Positions 9,146 to 17,969 of a stretch of DNA of 64,000 nt are shown here, one piece after another. Within the stretch, counting starts at the first letter, position 1; each line of letters opens with the position of its first letter. The translations under genes and the position numbers were made by a program. The stretch is from CAIVAT01 sp964473485 (GTDB taxonomy: Bacteria; Bacteroidota; Bacteroidia; Bacteroidales; FEN-979): positions 62,001 through 126,000 of the forward strand of contig CAYYPH010000002.1 in NCBI GenBank assembly GCA_964473485.1, given 5' to 3'. The notes below the pieces were generated by a model. The model did not search any database, was not told the DNA's origin, and saw only the letters and a program-made list of their open reading frames with translations.

Positions 9146-10353
9146 GCCGCCGCCACGGTTTGAGGGTTCCCGGTAAGGGTGGGCTCCTGCAGCACATCCA
9201 CCTCCGTACCGTTACGGGTGTCTATTTCACTTACTCTGCTCACGCTGAGGATAATGCCAAGAGAGATGCTGGTGAACCAGATCGAGGTTCCGCCCATACT
9301 TACCAGCGGAAGGGGTTGCCCCGTTACCGGGAACAGATCGACCGCGACTGCCATGTTGATGAAAGCCTGGAAGACCAGGCTGAATCCAATGCCAATACTG
9401 AGCAGGGTGCCGAAATTGCCCTGCGAATGGCTTGCAATCCTTATGACCCGGTAGAACAGGATCAGATAAAGAAACATGACAAATGCCCCCCCGATCACGC
9501 CGTACTCTTCGATAATGATGGCGAAGATAAAATCGGAGTAGGGGTGAGGCAGAAAGTTCCGCTGCGTGCTCTTTCCCGGCGACTTCCCGATAAGCCCGCC
9601 CTGCACGATCGCGATCTTTGCCTGGTCGATCTGGTAAGTGGCATCGGGATCCGCCTTCTCTTTGTTAAGAAAATGGTCGACCCTGGCGATCCAGGTGGTG
9701 CCGCGGGGAAAAAAGGAGGGAAATGCCTTGGCCAGGACGAAGATCAGGATGATGCCGGCAATGCCGAGAACCATCAGCGATAACATATACTTCATGCTGA
9801 TCCTGCCGATGAACATCAGCACCATGCAGGTGACGAAAAGAATCGCTGCCGTTGAAAAGTTAGCCGGCAGGATGAGCACTGTCACCATGATCACGGGGAT
9901 GATAACCGGAAGAAATCCCTTCCTGAAATCCTTCACCAGTTCCTGTTTCTTGCTGAGAACCCTGGCAAGATACATGATCAGGAAAAGCTTTGCCACATCC
10001 GAGCTCTGAAAGGTAAGGTTGACGATGGGCAGGGTTAACCACCGGTTTGCTTCGTTGAGGTTGGTGCCCGAAATAAGTGTCAGGATCAGTAAAGGAAACG
10101 TAAGGTACATGCCTATTTGTGAGATCCTTGAATAATAGGTGTATTTGACCAGGTGGGTGATGTACATCAGCCCCAGGCCGAACACGAGGATCATAAAATG
10201 CTTGAACAGGTAGTATTCGGTATTGCCATGCTGCTTTTTATAGGCCAGCGTCCCGGTGGAACTGTATACAGCCAGCAATGAAAAAATGCAAAGGATGATC
10301 ACCACCATCCAGATCACTTTATCTCCCTTGATTTCCTTTACCGATTTGATCAT
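9142..10353 (-). CDS. ftsW: Septal peptidoglycan glycosyltransferase FtsW (SEDS family)
   Basis: Polytopic SEDS-family protein that polymerises lipid II at the septum together with the class B PBP encoded upstream. About ten hydrophobic segments are visible. SEDS features include PILLILTLISGTNLNEANRW in the central loops and the C-terminal GQPLPLVSMGGTSIW block. Length 403 residues, normal. Its stop overlaps the murG start (ATGA), which implies translational coupling. It sits 11 bases downstream of the truncated murD. No feature suggests loss of function. Confidence 0.97.
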   Translation of the reverse strand: MIKSVKEIKGDKVIWMVVIILCIFSLLAVYSSTGTLAYKKQHGNTEYYLFKHFMILVFGLGLMYITHLVKYTYYSRISQIGMYLTFPLLILTLISGTNLNEANRWLTLPIVNLTFQSSDVAKLFLIMYLARVLSKKQELVKDFRKGFLPVIIPVIMVTVLILPANFSTAAILFVTCMVLMFIGRISMKYMLSLMVLGIAGIILIFVLAKAFPSFFPRGTTWIARVDHFLNKEKADPDATYQIDQAKIAIVQGGLIGKSPGKSTQRNFLPHPYSDFIFAIIIEEYGVIGGAFVMFLYLILFYRVIRIASHSQGNFGTLLSIGIGFSLVFQAFINMAVAVDLFPVTGQPLPLVSMGGTSIWFTSISLGIILSVSRVSEIDTRNGTEVDVLQEPTLTGNPQTVAAA

Positions 10354-10364
10354 CCTGCCGGGTT

Positions 10365-10913
10365 TTAAAGGTTTTTCACGGCCTTCCGGAATGCTTTTCC
10401 GCGTTCCTCATAATTTTCAAACAGGTCGAAAGAGGCACATGCGGGTGAAAGGAGGATGATATCACCGACCTCACCCATATAATAAGCCGACTGAACCGCT
10501 CCTTCCATCGAGATCTCATCCGTCATCGGGAGCCCAAGCTCATCAAAAGCGTCGTGGATGCGCTCGTTGTTAAGACCGAGACAGACAATCCCCTTGACCT
10601 TTCTTCTGACCAGGTTCCGGATTATGCCGTAATCGTTGCCGGCTTCCACTCCGCCCACGATCCACACTACCGGGCGGTGTGCGTTTTCAAGCGCAAACCA
10701 GGTGGAATTGATGTTCGATGATTTCGAATCGTTGATAAACTCCATACCATGAATAACTGCAACGGTTTCAAGCCGGTGTTCAACCGATTGAAAACCCGAA
10801 AAGCACTCCTGGATGAATTCTTTCCTGATTTCCCGGATCTTTGGTCCGATGGAAGCTGCCAGGGAATCGTAAAGGGTGGCGTGACCCTGTTTGGCCAGTG
10901 ATTCTAATGTCAT
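10365..10913 (-). pseudogene. murD: MurD C-terminal fragment (UDP-MurNAc-L-Ala-D-Glu ligase, N-terminally truncated)
   Basis: Only 182 residues are present, against roughly 440-450 for intact MurD. The piece starts MTLESLAKQGHATLYDSL, which corresponds to the end of the central ATPase domain in Bacteroidota MurD. It continues through the whole ligand-binding C-terminal domain (EFIQECFSGFQSVEHRLE, NDSKSSNINST, SPACASFDLFENYEERGKAF). The N-terminal UDP-binding domain and the GTNGKT ATP loop are absent. The preceding mraY stop is only five bases away, so the missing ~260 codons are not hidden as a frameshift. Because MurD is essential, either a second intact murD exists elsewhere, or this is a true deletion or an assembly collapse. 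The fragment alone cannot catalyse the ligase reaction. Confidence 0.85.
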
Positions 10914-10918
10914 CGTTT

Positions 10919-12172
10919 TTACCTGAGTTTGAGTGTAACAATACTGAGGACTGCAAGCATGATTCCCACGATCAGAAACCGCATGACGATCTTTGATTCG
11001 TGGTAACCGAGTTTCTGGAAATGATGGTGTAGGGGCGACATCAGGAAGATTCTCCTGCCTTCGCCGTATTTTCGCTTCGTATATTTAAACCAGCTTACCT
11101 GCATTACGACCGAAAGATTTTCCACCAGGAAGATCCCGCAGAAGATCGGGATCATGATCTCTTTCCTGATCATAATGGCAAATACGGCGATGATCCCACC
11201 CAGGGCAAGACTGCCTGTATCGCCCATGAAAACCTGGGCAGGGTAACTGTTGTACCAGAGAAAACCGATACAGGCGCCCACAAAAGCCGATATATAAATG
11301 GTAAGTTCGCCCGTGTTTGGTATATACATTATATTCAGATAATTAGCAAAGACAATGTTGCCTGAGACATAGGCCAGGACCCCTAGTGTCAATCCGATGA
11401 TGGCTGATGTGCCGGTAGCAAGTCCGTCGAGCCCGTCGGTAAGATTGGCGCCATTAGAAACGGAAGTGATGATAAAGATGACGATGGGGATGAATACGAG
11501 CCAGGTCCACTTTTTGGCGCCTTCACCCATCCACGAAATCAGGGAACTGTAATCGAATTCGTTATTCTTGACAAACGGTATGGTGGTCTTGGTTGATTGA
11601 ACGGGTGTCTTGGAATAAATCCTGGTCTTATCGGCGCCCGATTCCATGTTGAATACATCCGAAGCCGGAACGAAAGCGGTTTGCCTGATCCTTTCGCGGA
11701 TCACCACACTGTCGCTGAAATACATCGTGAACCCGATGATCAGCCCGATGCCTATCTGCCCCATGATCTTCACCTTGCCGGGAAGCCCTTTTTTGTCTCT
11801 TTTGAAAACCTTGATATAGTCATCGAGAAACCCGATCATCCCCAGCCAGACCGTGGCCACCAAGACCATGATGACATATATGTTGTGCAGTTTGGCGAAC
11901 AGCAAAGCGGGTATAAGTATGGCCGCCAGGATGATAAGCCCACCCATGGTCGGGGTTCCCTGTTTGTTGTCCTGTCCCTTAAGCCCCAGGTCTCTGACTG
12001 TTTCACCGACCTGCTTAGCACGGAGAAAATCGATGATCCTGCGCCCGATAATCATCGAGATGAACAACGAGGTGATCAAAGCCGCTGCCGCCCTGAACGA
12101 AATGTACTGGAACACCCCCGTTCCGGGAATGTTGAAGTTGTCGTGCAACCAGATAAACAAATAGTACAGCAT
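10919..12172 (-). CDS. mraY: Phospho-N-acetylmuramoyl-pentapeptide-transferase MraY
   Basis: Integral membrane enzyme that transfers phospho-MurNAc-pentapeptide to undecaprenyl phosphate, forming lipid I. Key motifs are present: DDYIKVFKRDKKGL, NLTDGLDGLATG and the HHHFQKLGYHE segment near the C-terminus. Length is 417 residues, longer than proteobacterial MraY because of an extracytoplasmic insertion typical of Bacteroidota (around residues 165-230). It lies ten bases downstream of murE and five bases upstream of the truncated murD. The 3' end is intact, so whatever removed the first part of murD did not reach into mraY. Confidence 0.97.
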   Translation of the reverse strand: MLYYLFIWLHDNFNIPGTGVFQYISFRAAAALITSLFISMIIGRRIIDFLRAKQVGETVRDLGLKGQDNKQGTPTMGGLIILAAILIPALLFAKLHNIYVIMVLVATVWLGMIGFLDDYIKVFKRDKKGLPGKVKIMGQIGIGLIIGFTMYFSDSVVIRERIRQTAFVPASDVFNMESGADKTRIYSKTPVQSTKTTIPFVKNNEFDYSSLISWMGEGAKKWTWLVFIPIVIFIITSVSNGANLTDGLDGLATGTSAIIGLTLGVLAYVSGNIVFANYLNIMYIPNTGELTIYISAFVGACIGFLWYNSYPAQVFMGDTGSLALGGIIAVFAIMIRKEIMIPIFCGIFLVENLSVVMQVSWFKYTKRKYGEGRRIFLMSPLHHHFQKLGYHESKIVMRFLIVGIMLAVLSIVTLKLR

Positions 12173-12182
12173 GGCGGCGGTG

Positions 12183-13646
12183 TTATGAATTGTCTGACAT
12201 TAGGATTTCGCTGAGTATCTCCCTGTCGTCAAAGTGGTGCCTGACCCCTTTGATCTCCTGGTATGTTTCATGTCCCTTGCCGGCGACCAGGATAATATCA
12301 CCGGTGCGGGCAATGGCACAGGCGGTTTTTATGGCCTCGCGGCGGTCGGTTATGACCAGCACCTTGTGTTTTTGCTCCGGTCCGACTCCCGCCATCATTT
12401 CCGCCAGGATCGATCCGGGCTCCTCGTTGCGCGGATTATCGGAAGTAAGGATCACACGGTTGCTCAAATGGCAGGCAATTTTCGCCATGACAGGCCGTTT
12501 GGCTGTGTCACGGTTGCCCCCGGCCCCCACTACCGTGATAAGATTTTCCTGGTAAGTCCTCAGGCCATTGATGGTTTCCAGCACATTTTTCAGGGCATCG
12601 GGAGTGTGGGCGTAATCAACGATCGCCGTTATATTTTCCTTCGAGCGTATCGCGTTGAATCTCCCGTTCACCGGATCCAGGCTGCTTAAAACGGTTAAAA
12701 CCCCGGTCGCTTCCTGGCCCAGGAGCACGGCGGTGCCGTAAACAGCCAGCAGGTTGTAAGCGTTGAACTCGCCCACCAGGCGGAACCATACTTCACGGTT
12801 TTCGATGTTCAGCAGCAACCCCTGAAACTGGTTCTCCACGATCCTGCATTTGAAATCGCCGGCCGATCTTACGCTGTAGATGTACCTGGAGGCCTGACAG
12901 TTCTGAACCATCACCAACCCGTTACGATCGTCCTTATTGACAAGAGCAAAGGATTGGGCCGGCAGCCGGTCGAAGAATTTCTTTTTTGCCTGCAGATAGG
13001 CATCGAATGTCTTGTGATAGTCGAGATGGTCGTGGGTAAGGTTGGTGAAAACCCCGCCAGTGAAATGCAGTCCTGCAATGCGTTCCTGATCGACCGCATG
13101 CGATGAGACCTCCATGAAGCAGAATTCACACCCTTCATCGACCATCTGCGCAAGCAGGTTGTTGAGTTGAACCGGATCAGGGGTCGTATGGGTGGCGGTC
13201 AACTCCCTTCCATTGATCACGTTCTTAATGGTGGAGATCAGGCCGGCCGTATATCCGAGCCTGAGGAAAAGCTGGTGGAGCAGGGTAACGGTCGTCGTCT
13301 TCCCGTTGGTGCCGGTAACACCTACCAAACGTAGTTTTTGGCTTGGATTGCCGTAAAATGCCGATGCCAATACCCCCAATGCATAATGGGTGTTGACGGC
13401 CCTCAACAGCACTATGCCGGCGGGTAACCTCTCAGGCAGCCGCTCGCAAACCACTGCCACAGCTCCCTTGCCAATGGCCGTTTCAATATAATCATGACCG
13501 TCGGAAGCGGTACCCGTGACCGCCACAAACAAATCTCCCGGTTCAACGGTCCGTGAGTCGAAGCGGATGCCGTTCACCAGCGTATCAGGATCTCCCTGGA
13601 TGAGGGTGATACCGGAATCGGCGATCAGTTCATGCAGCAACCTCAT
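12183..13646 (-). CDS. murE: UDP-MurNAc-tripeptide synthetase MurE (meso-diaminopimelate type)
   Basis: Cytoplasmic ATP-dependent ligase adding the third amino acid to the murein stem peptide. The ATP loop GVTGTNGKTT is intact and the substrate-selecting motif is DNPR (in LTSDNPRNEEP), which in this family indicates meso-diaminopimelate rather than lysine. Length 487 residues. I chose the ATG at 13644-13646 (MRLLHEL) because it overlaps the upstream PBP stop as ATGA, like other junctions in this operon; a TTG seven codons upstream is also open. The carbamylated-lysine region and C-terminal domain are complete. Confidence 0.96.
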   Translation of the reverse strand: MRLLHELIADSGITLIQGDPDTLVNGIRFDSRTVEPGDLFVAVTGTASDGHDYIETAIGKGAVAVVCERLPERLPAGIVLLRAVNTHYALGVLASAFYGNPSQKLRLVGVTGTNGKTTTVTLLHQLFLRLGYTAGLISTIKNVINGRELTATHTTPDPVQLNNLLAQMVDEGCEFCFMEVSSHAVDQERIAGLHFTGGVFTNLTHDHLDYHKTFDAYLQAKKKFFDRLPAQSFALVNKDDRNGLVMVQNCQASRYIYSVRSAGDFKCRIVENQFQGLLLNIENREVWFRLVGEFNAYNLLAVYGTAVLLGQEATGVLTVLSSLDPVNGRFNAIRSKENITAIVDYAHTPDALKNVLETINGLRTYQENLITVVGAGGNRDTAKRPVMAKIACHLSNRVILTSDNPRNEEPGSILAEMMAGVGPEQKHKVLVITDRREAIKTACAIARTGDIILVAGKGHETYQEIKGVRHHFDDREILSEILMSDNS

Positions 13647-15793
13647 ATCGCTTTGTTTTGTTTCCAAGCATGCATCTCGAGTTCAATGACGACGGGTATC
13701 CCTTTCCTGACCTGTGTTCCCGGAGGAAGCGATTGCCTTACCACCGTGCCCTTGCCTTTGACCAGTACGTTGAGTCCCATGCCTTCCAGGAGAAAAACTG
13801 CATCCTTCAGTCCCATCCCGCTTACATCGGGCATCGACCGCTTGTCGAAGGATGTCTGGCTGAGGATAATGCCATCGCCGTTCTGTTTTGGAAGGCTCCA
13901 GCCTGCTCCGCTGTTTTCAGGCGTTGCCCGCAGGCCGATCGCGGCAAAAGCCGAAACGAGATCGTCCATTTGCCCGGTGTGTGCATAGGGAAGGTGCTGC
14001 CGTGCAGTGTCTTTTGGCAGGTCGATGATGATGTCGGGCCGGATGGCAAAAAGTTTATCCGATATCTCTCTGAAAACCGGTGCAGCTACTGCACCGCCAT
14101 AATATTTGCCCTTCTTGGGATTGACGATCATGACGATGCAGGAGTATTTCGGATCGTTGGCAGGAAAATATCCTACGAATGAACCTTTGTACTGAACCTG
14201 CCTGGTCCCCTGGCGGTACCCTTTTTTGCCGGCCGCAATCTGTGCAGTACCGGTCTTCCCGGCTATTTTGTAAAATGGCGATTGTATGGATTTACCGGTT
14301 CCTTGTTCCACCACCCCTTCGAGCATGGTTCGCGCTTGCTGCAAAGCCTGCGGGGAGACGATGCGTGGGTTGATCACCACGGGATCGAACTGTTTGATGG
14401 TTTTTCCATTTCGTCGTATCTCTCTGACGAAGAGTGGTTTGACCATCACACCGTTATTCGCAACAGCATTATATAAGGTGAGCAGATGGATCGGGGCAAG
14501 ATAAAGTTCATACCCGATCGACATCCAGGGTAGCGACAATGCTGACCAGTACTTACTCCTGGTATTCTTGATGTAGGGATTGCCCTCGCCGGGAATCTGC
14601 AGGCCAAGCGGACGGTTGATACCGATCCTGTAAAGGCCGTCGATAAATTGCTGTGGATTCGACGAATACGCCTGGTAGATCATCCTGGATGTTCCTACAT
14701 TGGAGGAGTGTTCAAATACCTCATGAGCCGGGATAATGCCGAGCCCGTGATGTGAATCCTCCATTTTCCGGCCCGAATAGGTGGTGATGCCCCCGGTGCA
14801 GTTGATGGGCGTGTTCAGGTTGATCTTACCGTCATCCAGCGCAACAAGGAATGAGGCCAGCTTGAACGTTGATCCGGTTTCCTGGCTTTCGCCGATGGCA
14901 TAGTTGAAGATCTCCTCGTAGGTGCCTTTTTTGGTCCGGCCCAGGTTGGCCATGGCGCGCAGGTAACCGGTCTTGACTTCCATCACCACCACACAGCCAT
15001 GGTCGGCGCTGTCGGCAATCAATTCGTTGCGCAAGGCCCGCTCCGCAAGATCCTGCAGGTTTACATCCAGCGTGGTGACAATGTCATCGCCATTCCTTGG
15101 TTCCACCTGGTTTTCAGCGTCGAGCGGCATCCAGGCCTGTCCGCTGATCCTCCGCATAAGCCGCTGACCGTTTTGTCCCTGGAGGTTTTCGCTGAATGAG
15201 CCTTCGAGTCCGACGTAAACCTTCTTTTCCCCTTCGCCGCTCTCATATCCGATGATTCGCCTGGCCAGCGACCGGTAGGGGAGTTCACGCTCCCATTGGG
15301 CCACCACGATCAGCCCCCCTTTGAACTTGCCCCGGTTGAAGATCGGGAAGGTCCGCAGCTTGTTGAGTTCCGGATAGGTTACATCACGATGGATCAGCAG
15401 GTAGCGGACACCGTTGCGCCGTCCGTCCCAAAGCATATCCTTCCACTCATGCACTGAACGGTCGCTGAACAAACCGGCAAGGCAGCGCGACAGGGAATCA
15501 ACATTGTTTTTAAAGATCGCATCTGTCAATGAATCGGTAAGCATGTCCATCCTGACTTCGAAAATCGGCACCGAAACAGCCAGCAGGCTTCCGTCATCGG
15601 CCAGGATGTTCCCCCTGATGGCTTCCATCTCGAACATCCTGATTTCCTGCTCTTTCGACATTGTAAGATACTCCGGGCCCTCAAACTGCTGGATCATTAC
15701 TGCGCGTCCGATAATGAGCAGTCCGAAAATGAGAACCCCCAGGTATACCAGGTAAACCCTGACAAGAATGTCTTTTTTAACGTCCTTTGTCAT
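13643..15793 (-). CDS. ftsI: Class B penicillin-binding protein FtsI with C-terminal PASTA domain
   Basis: Septal transpeptidase cross-linking murein; partner of FtsW. One N-terminal membrane anchor (VYLVYLGVLIFGLLIIGRAV) is followed by the PBP dimerisation domain and a transpeptidase domain. The three active-site motifs are visible: STFK (in GSTFKLASF), SSN (EHSSNVGTS) and KTGT (AGKTGTAQI). A C-terminal PASTA domain (from about SMPDVSGMGLKDAVFLLEG) follows, as usual in Bacteroidota FtsI. I chose the ATG at 15791-15793 (MTKDVKKD), preceded by a purine-rich GGGGGC, rather than the ATG eight codons upstream. It overlaps ftsL by 17 bases and murE by four. Confidence 0.96.
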   Translation of the reverse strand: MTKDVKKDILVRVYLVYLGVLIFGLLIIGRAVMIQQFEGPEYLTMSKEQEIRMFEMEAIRGNILADDGSLLAVSVPIFEVRMDMLTDSLTDAIFKNNVDSLSRCLAGLFSDRSVHEWKDMLWDGRRNGVRYLLIHRDVTYPELNKLRTFPIFNRGKFKGGLIVVAQWERELPYRSLARRIIGYESGEGEKKVYVGLEGSFSENLQGQNGQRLMRRISGQAWMPLDAENQVEPRNGDDIVTTLDVNLQDLAERALRNELIADSADHGCVVVMEVKTGYLRAMANLGRTKKGTYEEIFNYAIGESQETGSTFKLASFLVALDDGKINLNTPINCTGGITTYSGRKMEDSHHGLGIIPAHEVFEHSSNVGTSRMIYQAYSSNPQQFIDGLYRIGINRPLGLQIPGEGNPYIKNTRSKYWSALSLPWMSIGYELYLAPIHLLTLYNAVANNGVMVKPLFVREIRRNGKTIKQFDPVVINPRIVSPQALQQARTMLEGVVEQGTGKSIQSPFYKIAGKTGTAQIAAGKKGYRQGTRQVQYKGSFVGYFPANDPKYSCIVMIVNPKKGKYYGGAVAAPVFREISDKLFAIRPDIIIDLPKDTARQHLPYAHTGQMDDLVSAFAAIGLRATPENSGAGWSLPKQNGDGIILSQTSFDKRSMPDVSGMGLKDAVFLLEGMGLNVLVKGKGTVVRQSLPPGTQVRKGIPVVIELEMHAWKQNKAI

Positions 15794-16277
15794 GCTGTGC
15801 CCCCGATAATTTGTCACCCGAATACATGATTTTAAATGGCGGATGCATCGATTCCTTCAGACCAATCTCGGTGGCTCTTTTTGAGATCTCCGATTGCCTG
15901 CCGAGAAACATGAGTTCCGCTTTGGCAGTGATATAGTGATAGCGTAATTCTTTCAACTGTACCTTGGTTCGTTCGATATCCTTGAATTTCCGTTCGGTGC
16001 TGTATGTGTTGCTGATATAGATCATCGCAAGAAACGCCAGGTACAGGAAGAAAGGAATATTGCCGGTAACCCGCTCCTTCGAAAGGTATTCGCCGCCCAG
16101 GAACTCCTGGACCGCCTTGCGCCCTTTCCGGTTTTTCTTCACCGCGGCAACCTGGCCGTTCCCCATGGTATCTTCAACCGTTCCTGTTGCCTCCGACCTG
16201 TCTGTCTGCGCGTTTTCACCGGTCGCGGCGGCCAGGTCCGGTTGTTCTTCGAACTTAATGTTTTCCCTGAGCCTCAT
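15777..16277 (-). CDS. ftsL: FtsL-like cell division protein
   Basis: A 166-residue bitopic protein in the ftsL position between rsmH and the septal PBP. A charged cytoplasmic N-terminus of about 85 residues precedes one membrane segment (NIPFFLYLAFLAMIYISNTY) and a short periplasmic coiled coil (FKDIERTKVQLKELRYHYIT). This is the expected FtsL topology; the long N-terminal tail is typical of Bacteroidota. FtsL recruits and activates FtsW/FtsI with FtsQ/B. Primary sequence is poorly conserved, so the call depends on topology and gene order. The start overlaps the rsmH stop (ATGA). Confidence 0.88.
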   Translation of the reverse strand: MRLRENIKFEEQPDLAAATGENAQTDRSEATGTVEDTMGNGQVAAVKKNRKGRKAVQEFLGGEYLSKERVTGNIPFFLYLAFLAMIYISNTYSTERKFKDIERTKVQLKELRYHYITAKAELMFLGRQSEISKRATEIGLKESMHPPFKIMYSGDKLSGAQHDKGR

Positions 16278-17170
16278 ATTTTTTCCGCAATTCTCATCCT
16301 GGCGCTACGGGCCCGGTTGTTAATTTCAATTTCGCCGTCGGCCGGCACGATCGCTTTACGGTTGATCACATTCAACGGAACCTTTTCATTTCCGTAAAAG
16401 TCCTTTTCTATGATCCCGTCAAAGTTTCCGGATCTGAAATAGTTTTTGACAATTCTGTCTTCGATGGAATGATAGGAGATCACTACCAGCCTTCCGCCGC
16501 TTTTCAACGACCGTGTGGCATTGATCAGAAATTCCGTCAGTGACTCCTCTTCCTGGTTCACTTCCATCCTCAATGCCTGGAATACCTGTGCCAGGTATTT
16601 GTTTTCCTTGCCCTTTTCGGCAAAGGGACGGATGACTTCAACAAGCCTCGCTGTGGACTCGATCTGCTCTCTCTTTCGTGTTGAGACAATGGCGGCGGCA
16701 AGCCTCCGGGAATTCCAGATTTCTCCTTTCTGAAAAAAAAGATCGGCCAGTTGGACTTCCGTATAATGGTTGATGATCGCCGAAGCCTTGCTCCCTTTGC
16801 GGCGGTCCATTCGCATATCGAGATCACCGTCGTATCGTGTTGAAAATCCGCGCGAAGGCTGGTCTATCTGGTGCGAAGAAATGCCAAGATCGGCCAGGAT
16901 GCCATCCACCGAAAAGGCCTTGTGCAATCGCAGGAAGTTCCTGATAAAGCGGAAATTGCTGTTGACAATGGTCAGCCTTGGATCGTCAGGCCTGTTTTGC
17001 AATGCATCCTCATCCTGATCGAAAGCGATGACACGGCCCCCCTCTAACCGGTTCAGGATCTCACGGGTGTGGCCTCCGCCCCCGAATGTGGCATCAACAT
17101 AAATTCCTCCCGGAACGATGGCGAGGGCATCAATACTTTCGGTGAGCAGAACACTTTTATGATAGGTCAT
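16274..17170 (-). CDS. rsmH: 16S rRNA (cytosine(1402)-N(4))-methyltransferase RsmH
   Basis: SAM-dependent methyltransferase (MraW) modifying C1402 of 16S rRNA near the ribosomal P site. It has the SAM-binding motif DATFGGGGHT, ILADLGISSHQID, the SRGFSTRYDGDLDMRMD block and the C-terminal RSARMRIAEKI ending. Length 298 residues, canonical. It overlaps mraZ by 14 bases upstream and ftsL by four downstream, in the standard dcw order. Confidence 0.97.
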   Translation of the reverse strand: MTYHKSVLLTESIDALAIVPGGIYVDATFGGGGHTREILNRLEGGRVIAFDQDEDALQNRPDDPRLTIVNSNFRFIRNFLRLHKAFSVDGILADLGISSHQIDQPSRGFSTRYDGDLDMRMDRRKGSKASAIINHYTEVQLADLFFQKGEIWNSRRLAAAIVSTRKREQIESTARLVEVIRPFAEKGKENKYLAQVFQALRMEVNQEEESLTEFLINATRSLKSGGRLVVISYHSIEDRIVKNYFRSGNFDGIIEKDFYGNEKVPLNVINRKAIVPADGEIEINNRARSARMRIAEKI

Positions 17171-17639
17171 CGCCGGTAACGGTTCGTTCCTGGTTTCCCA
17201 TTACTTTCTCGGCCAGAAGGGCAAAATCCTCAGGCTCTTTGGATAACAATTCCTGGTAGGTGGCTTTGTTCCACACTTCAATCCGGTCGGAATAAGCAAA
17301 CAGGATGACCTCCCTGTCAATTCCGGCAAACCCCAGCAGCGATTTCGGCAACAACAGCCGGTTCTGACTGTCGAGCGTCAGCTCAGTGGCTCCGTTGTAA
17401 AAAAATCGGACAAACCGGCGGTTGTCCCTGACAAAAAGGTTCAGCTTGTTGATGTTCTCGGAGGTCTTTTTCCACACATCTTGCGGGTACAGCACAAGGC
17501 AACCTTCAAAACCACGGTTTATGACAAACCGGTCCTGGGCCTCCTGGCTTATCTGCTTCTTCAGCGCCGAAGGAAGAATGATGCGGCTTTTATCGTCAAG
17601 CCTGCATTCGTATTCACCAATGAGATTTGTGGTCGCCAA
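17157..17639 (-). CDS. mraZ: Division/cell wall cluster transcriptional regulator MraZ
   Basis: First gene of the cluster; a ring-forming DNA-binding protein with two AbrB-like MraZ domains (LIGEYECRLDDKSRIILPS and the second half NRLLLPKSLLGFAGIDREVIL). I placed the start at the TTG at 17637-17639, giving MATTNLIGEYE, because family proteins begin just before IGEYE and the upstream extension is encoded by the operator-like repeats. The result is 160 residues, normal size. MraZ is known to bind direct repeats upstream of its own promoter and repress or activate the cluster. Three such repeats lie immediately upstream here. Confidence 0.92.
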   Translation of the reverse strand: MATTNLIGEYECRLDDKSRIILPSALKKQISQEAQDRFVINRGFEGCLVLYPQDVWKKTSENINKLNLFVRDNRRFVRFFYNGATELTLDSQNRLLLPKSLLGFAGIDREVILFAYSDRIEVWNKATYQELLSKEPEDFALLAEKVMGNQERTVTGDDLS

Positions 17640-17656
17640 CCCGTTTTTTTTCGAGT

Positions 17657-17702
17657 GTAAATATAGACAAAAAACTCCACTTTCCTCCACTTTCCTCCAC
17701 TT
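17657..17702 (-). promoter_or_regulatory. Putative mraZ promoter and MraZ operator (three direct repeats, 10-bp period)
   Basis: Read on the minus strand, GTGGAGGAAA is followed by GTGGAGGAAA and GTGGAG, so GTGGAG recurs three times with exact 10-base spacing (plus-strand 17675-17702). MraZ in other bacteria binds short G-rich direct repeats at one-helical-turn spacing just ahead of mraZ. Immediately downstream is TATATTTAC (17657-17665), one mismatch from the Bacteroidota -7 box TAnnTTTG, and the repeats cover where the -33 element would sit. Seen directly: repeats and spacing. Inferred: autoregulation by MraZ. Confidence 0.7.
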
Positions 17703-17969
17703 GTTGAAAACTTTTTCACAAAAAGTCCTTCATGGATGAGGATGAGCCGGGATTTTCGAATGGCTGACGAACCTTCAGGCCAACGCATGTGAGGATGGTT
17801 TATGATCGTAACAGGTTTGTAATGATTGTTTTGCTGTTCCCTGTGGCATAACTGTATCTCAATGGAAAATGGTTCGCATTTTCATGTTGATACAGTTAAA
17901 ATGATGGAGGAGATGATTAAGGAAGAGTGTTCCGGGGGATGTTCAACCCCATGCATTCATTATGTGTCG
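17703..17969. other. Intergenic stretch between the dcw cluster and the FG-GAP gene
   Basis: About 270 bases separate the mraZ operator from the stop of the large secreted-protein gene. I see no open frame with codon structure, no tRNA-like fold and no convincing terminator. It probably holds upstream promoter sequence for the division cluster. Confidence 0.5.
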
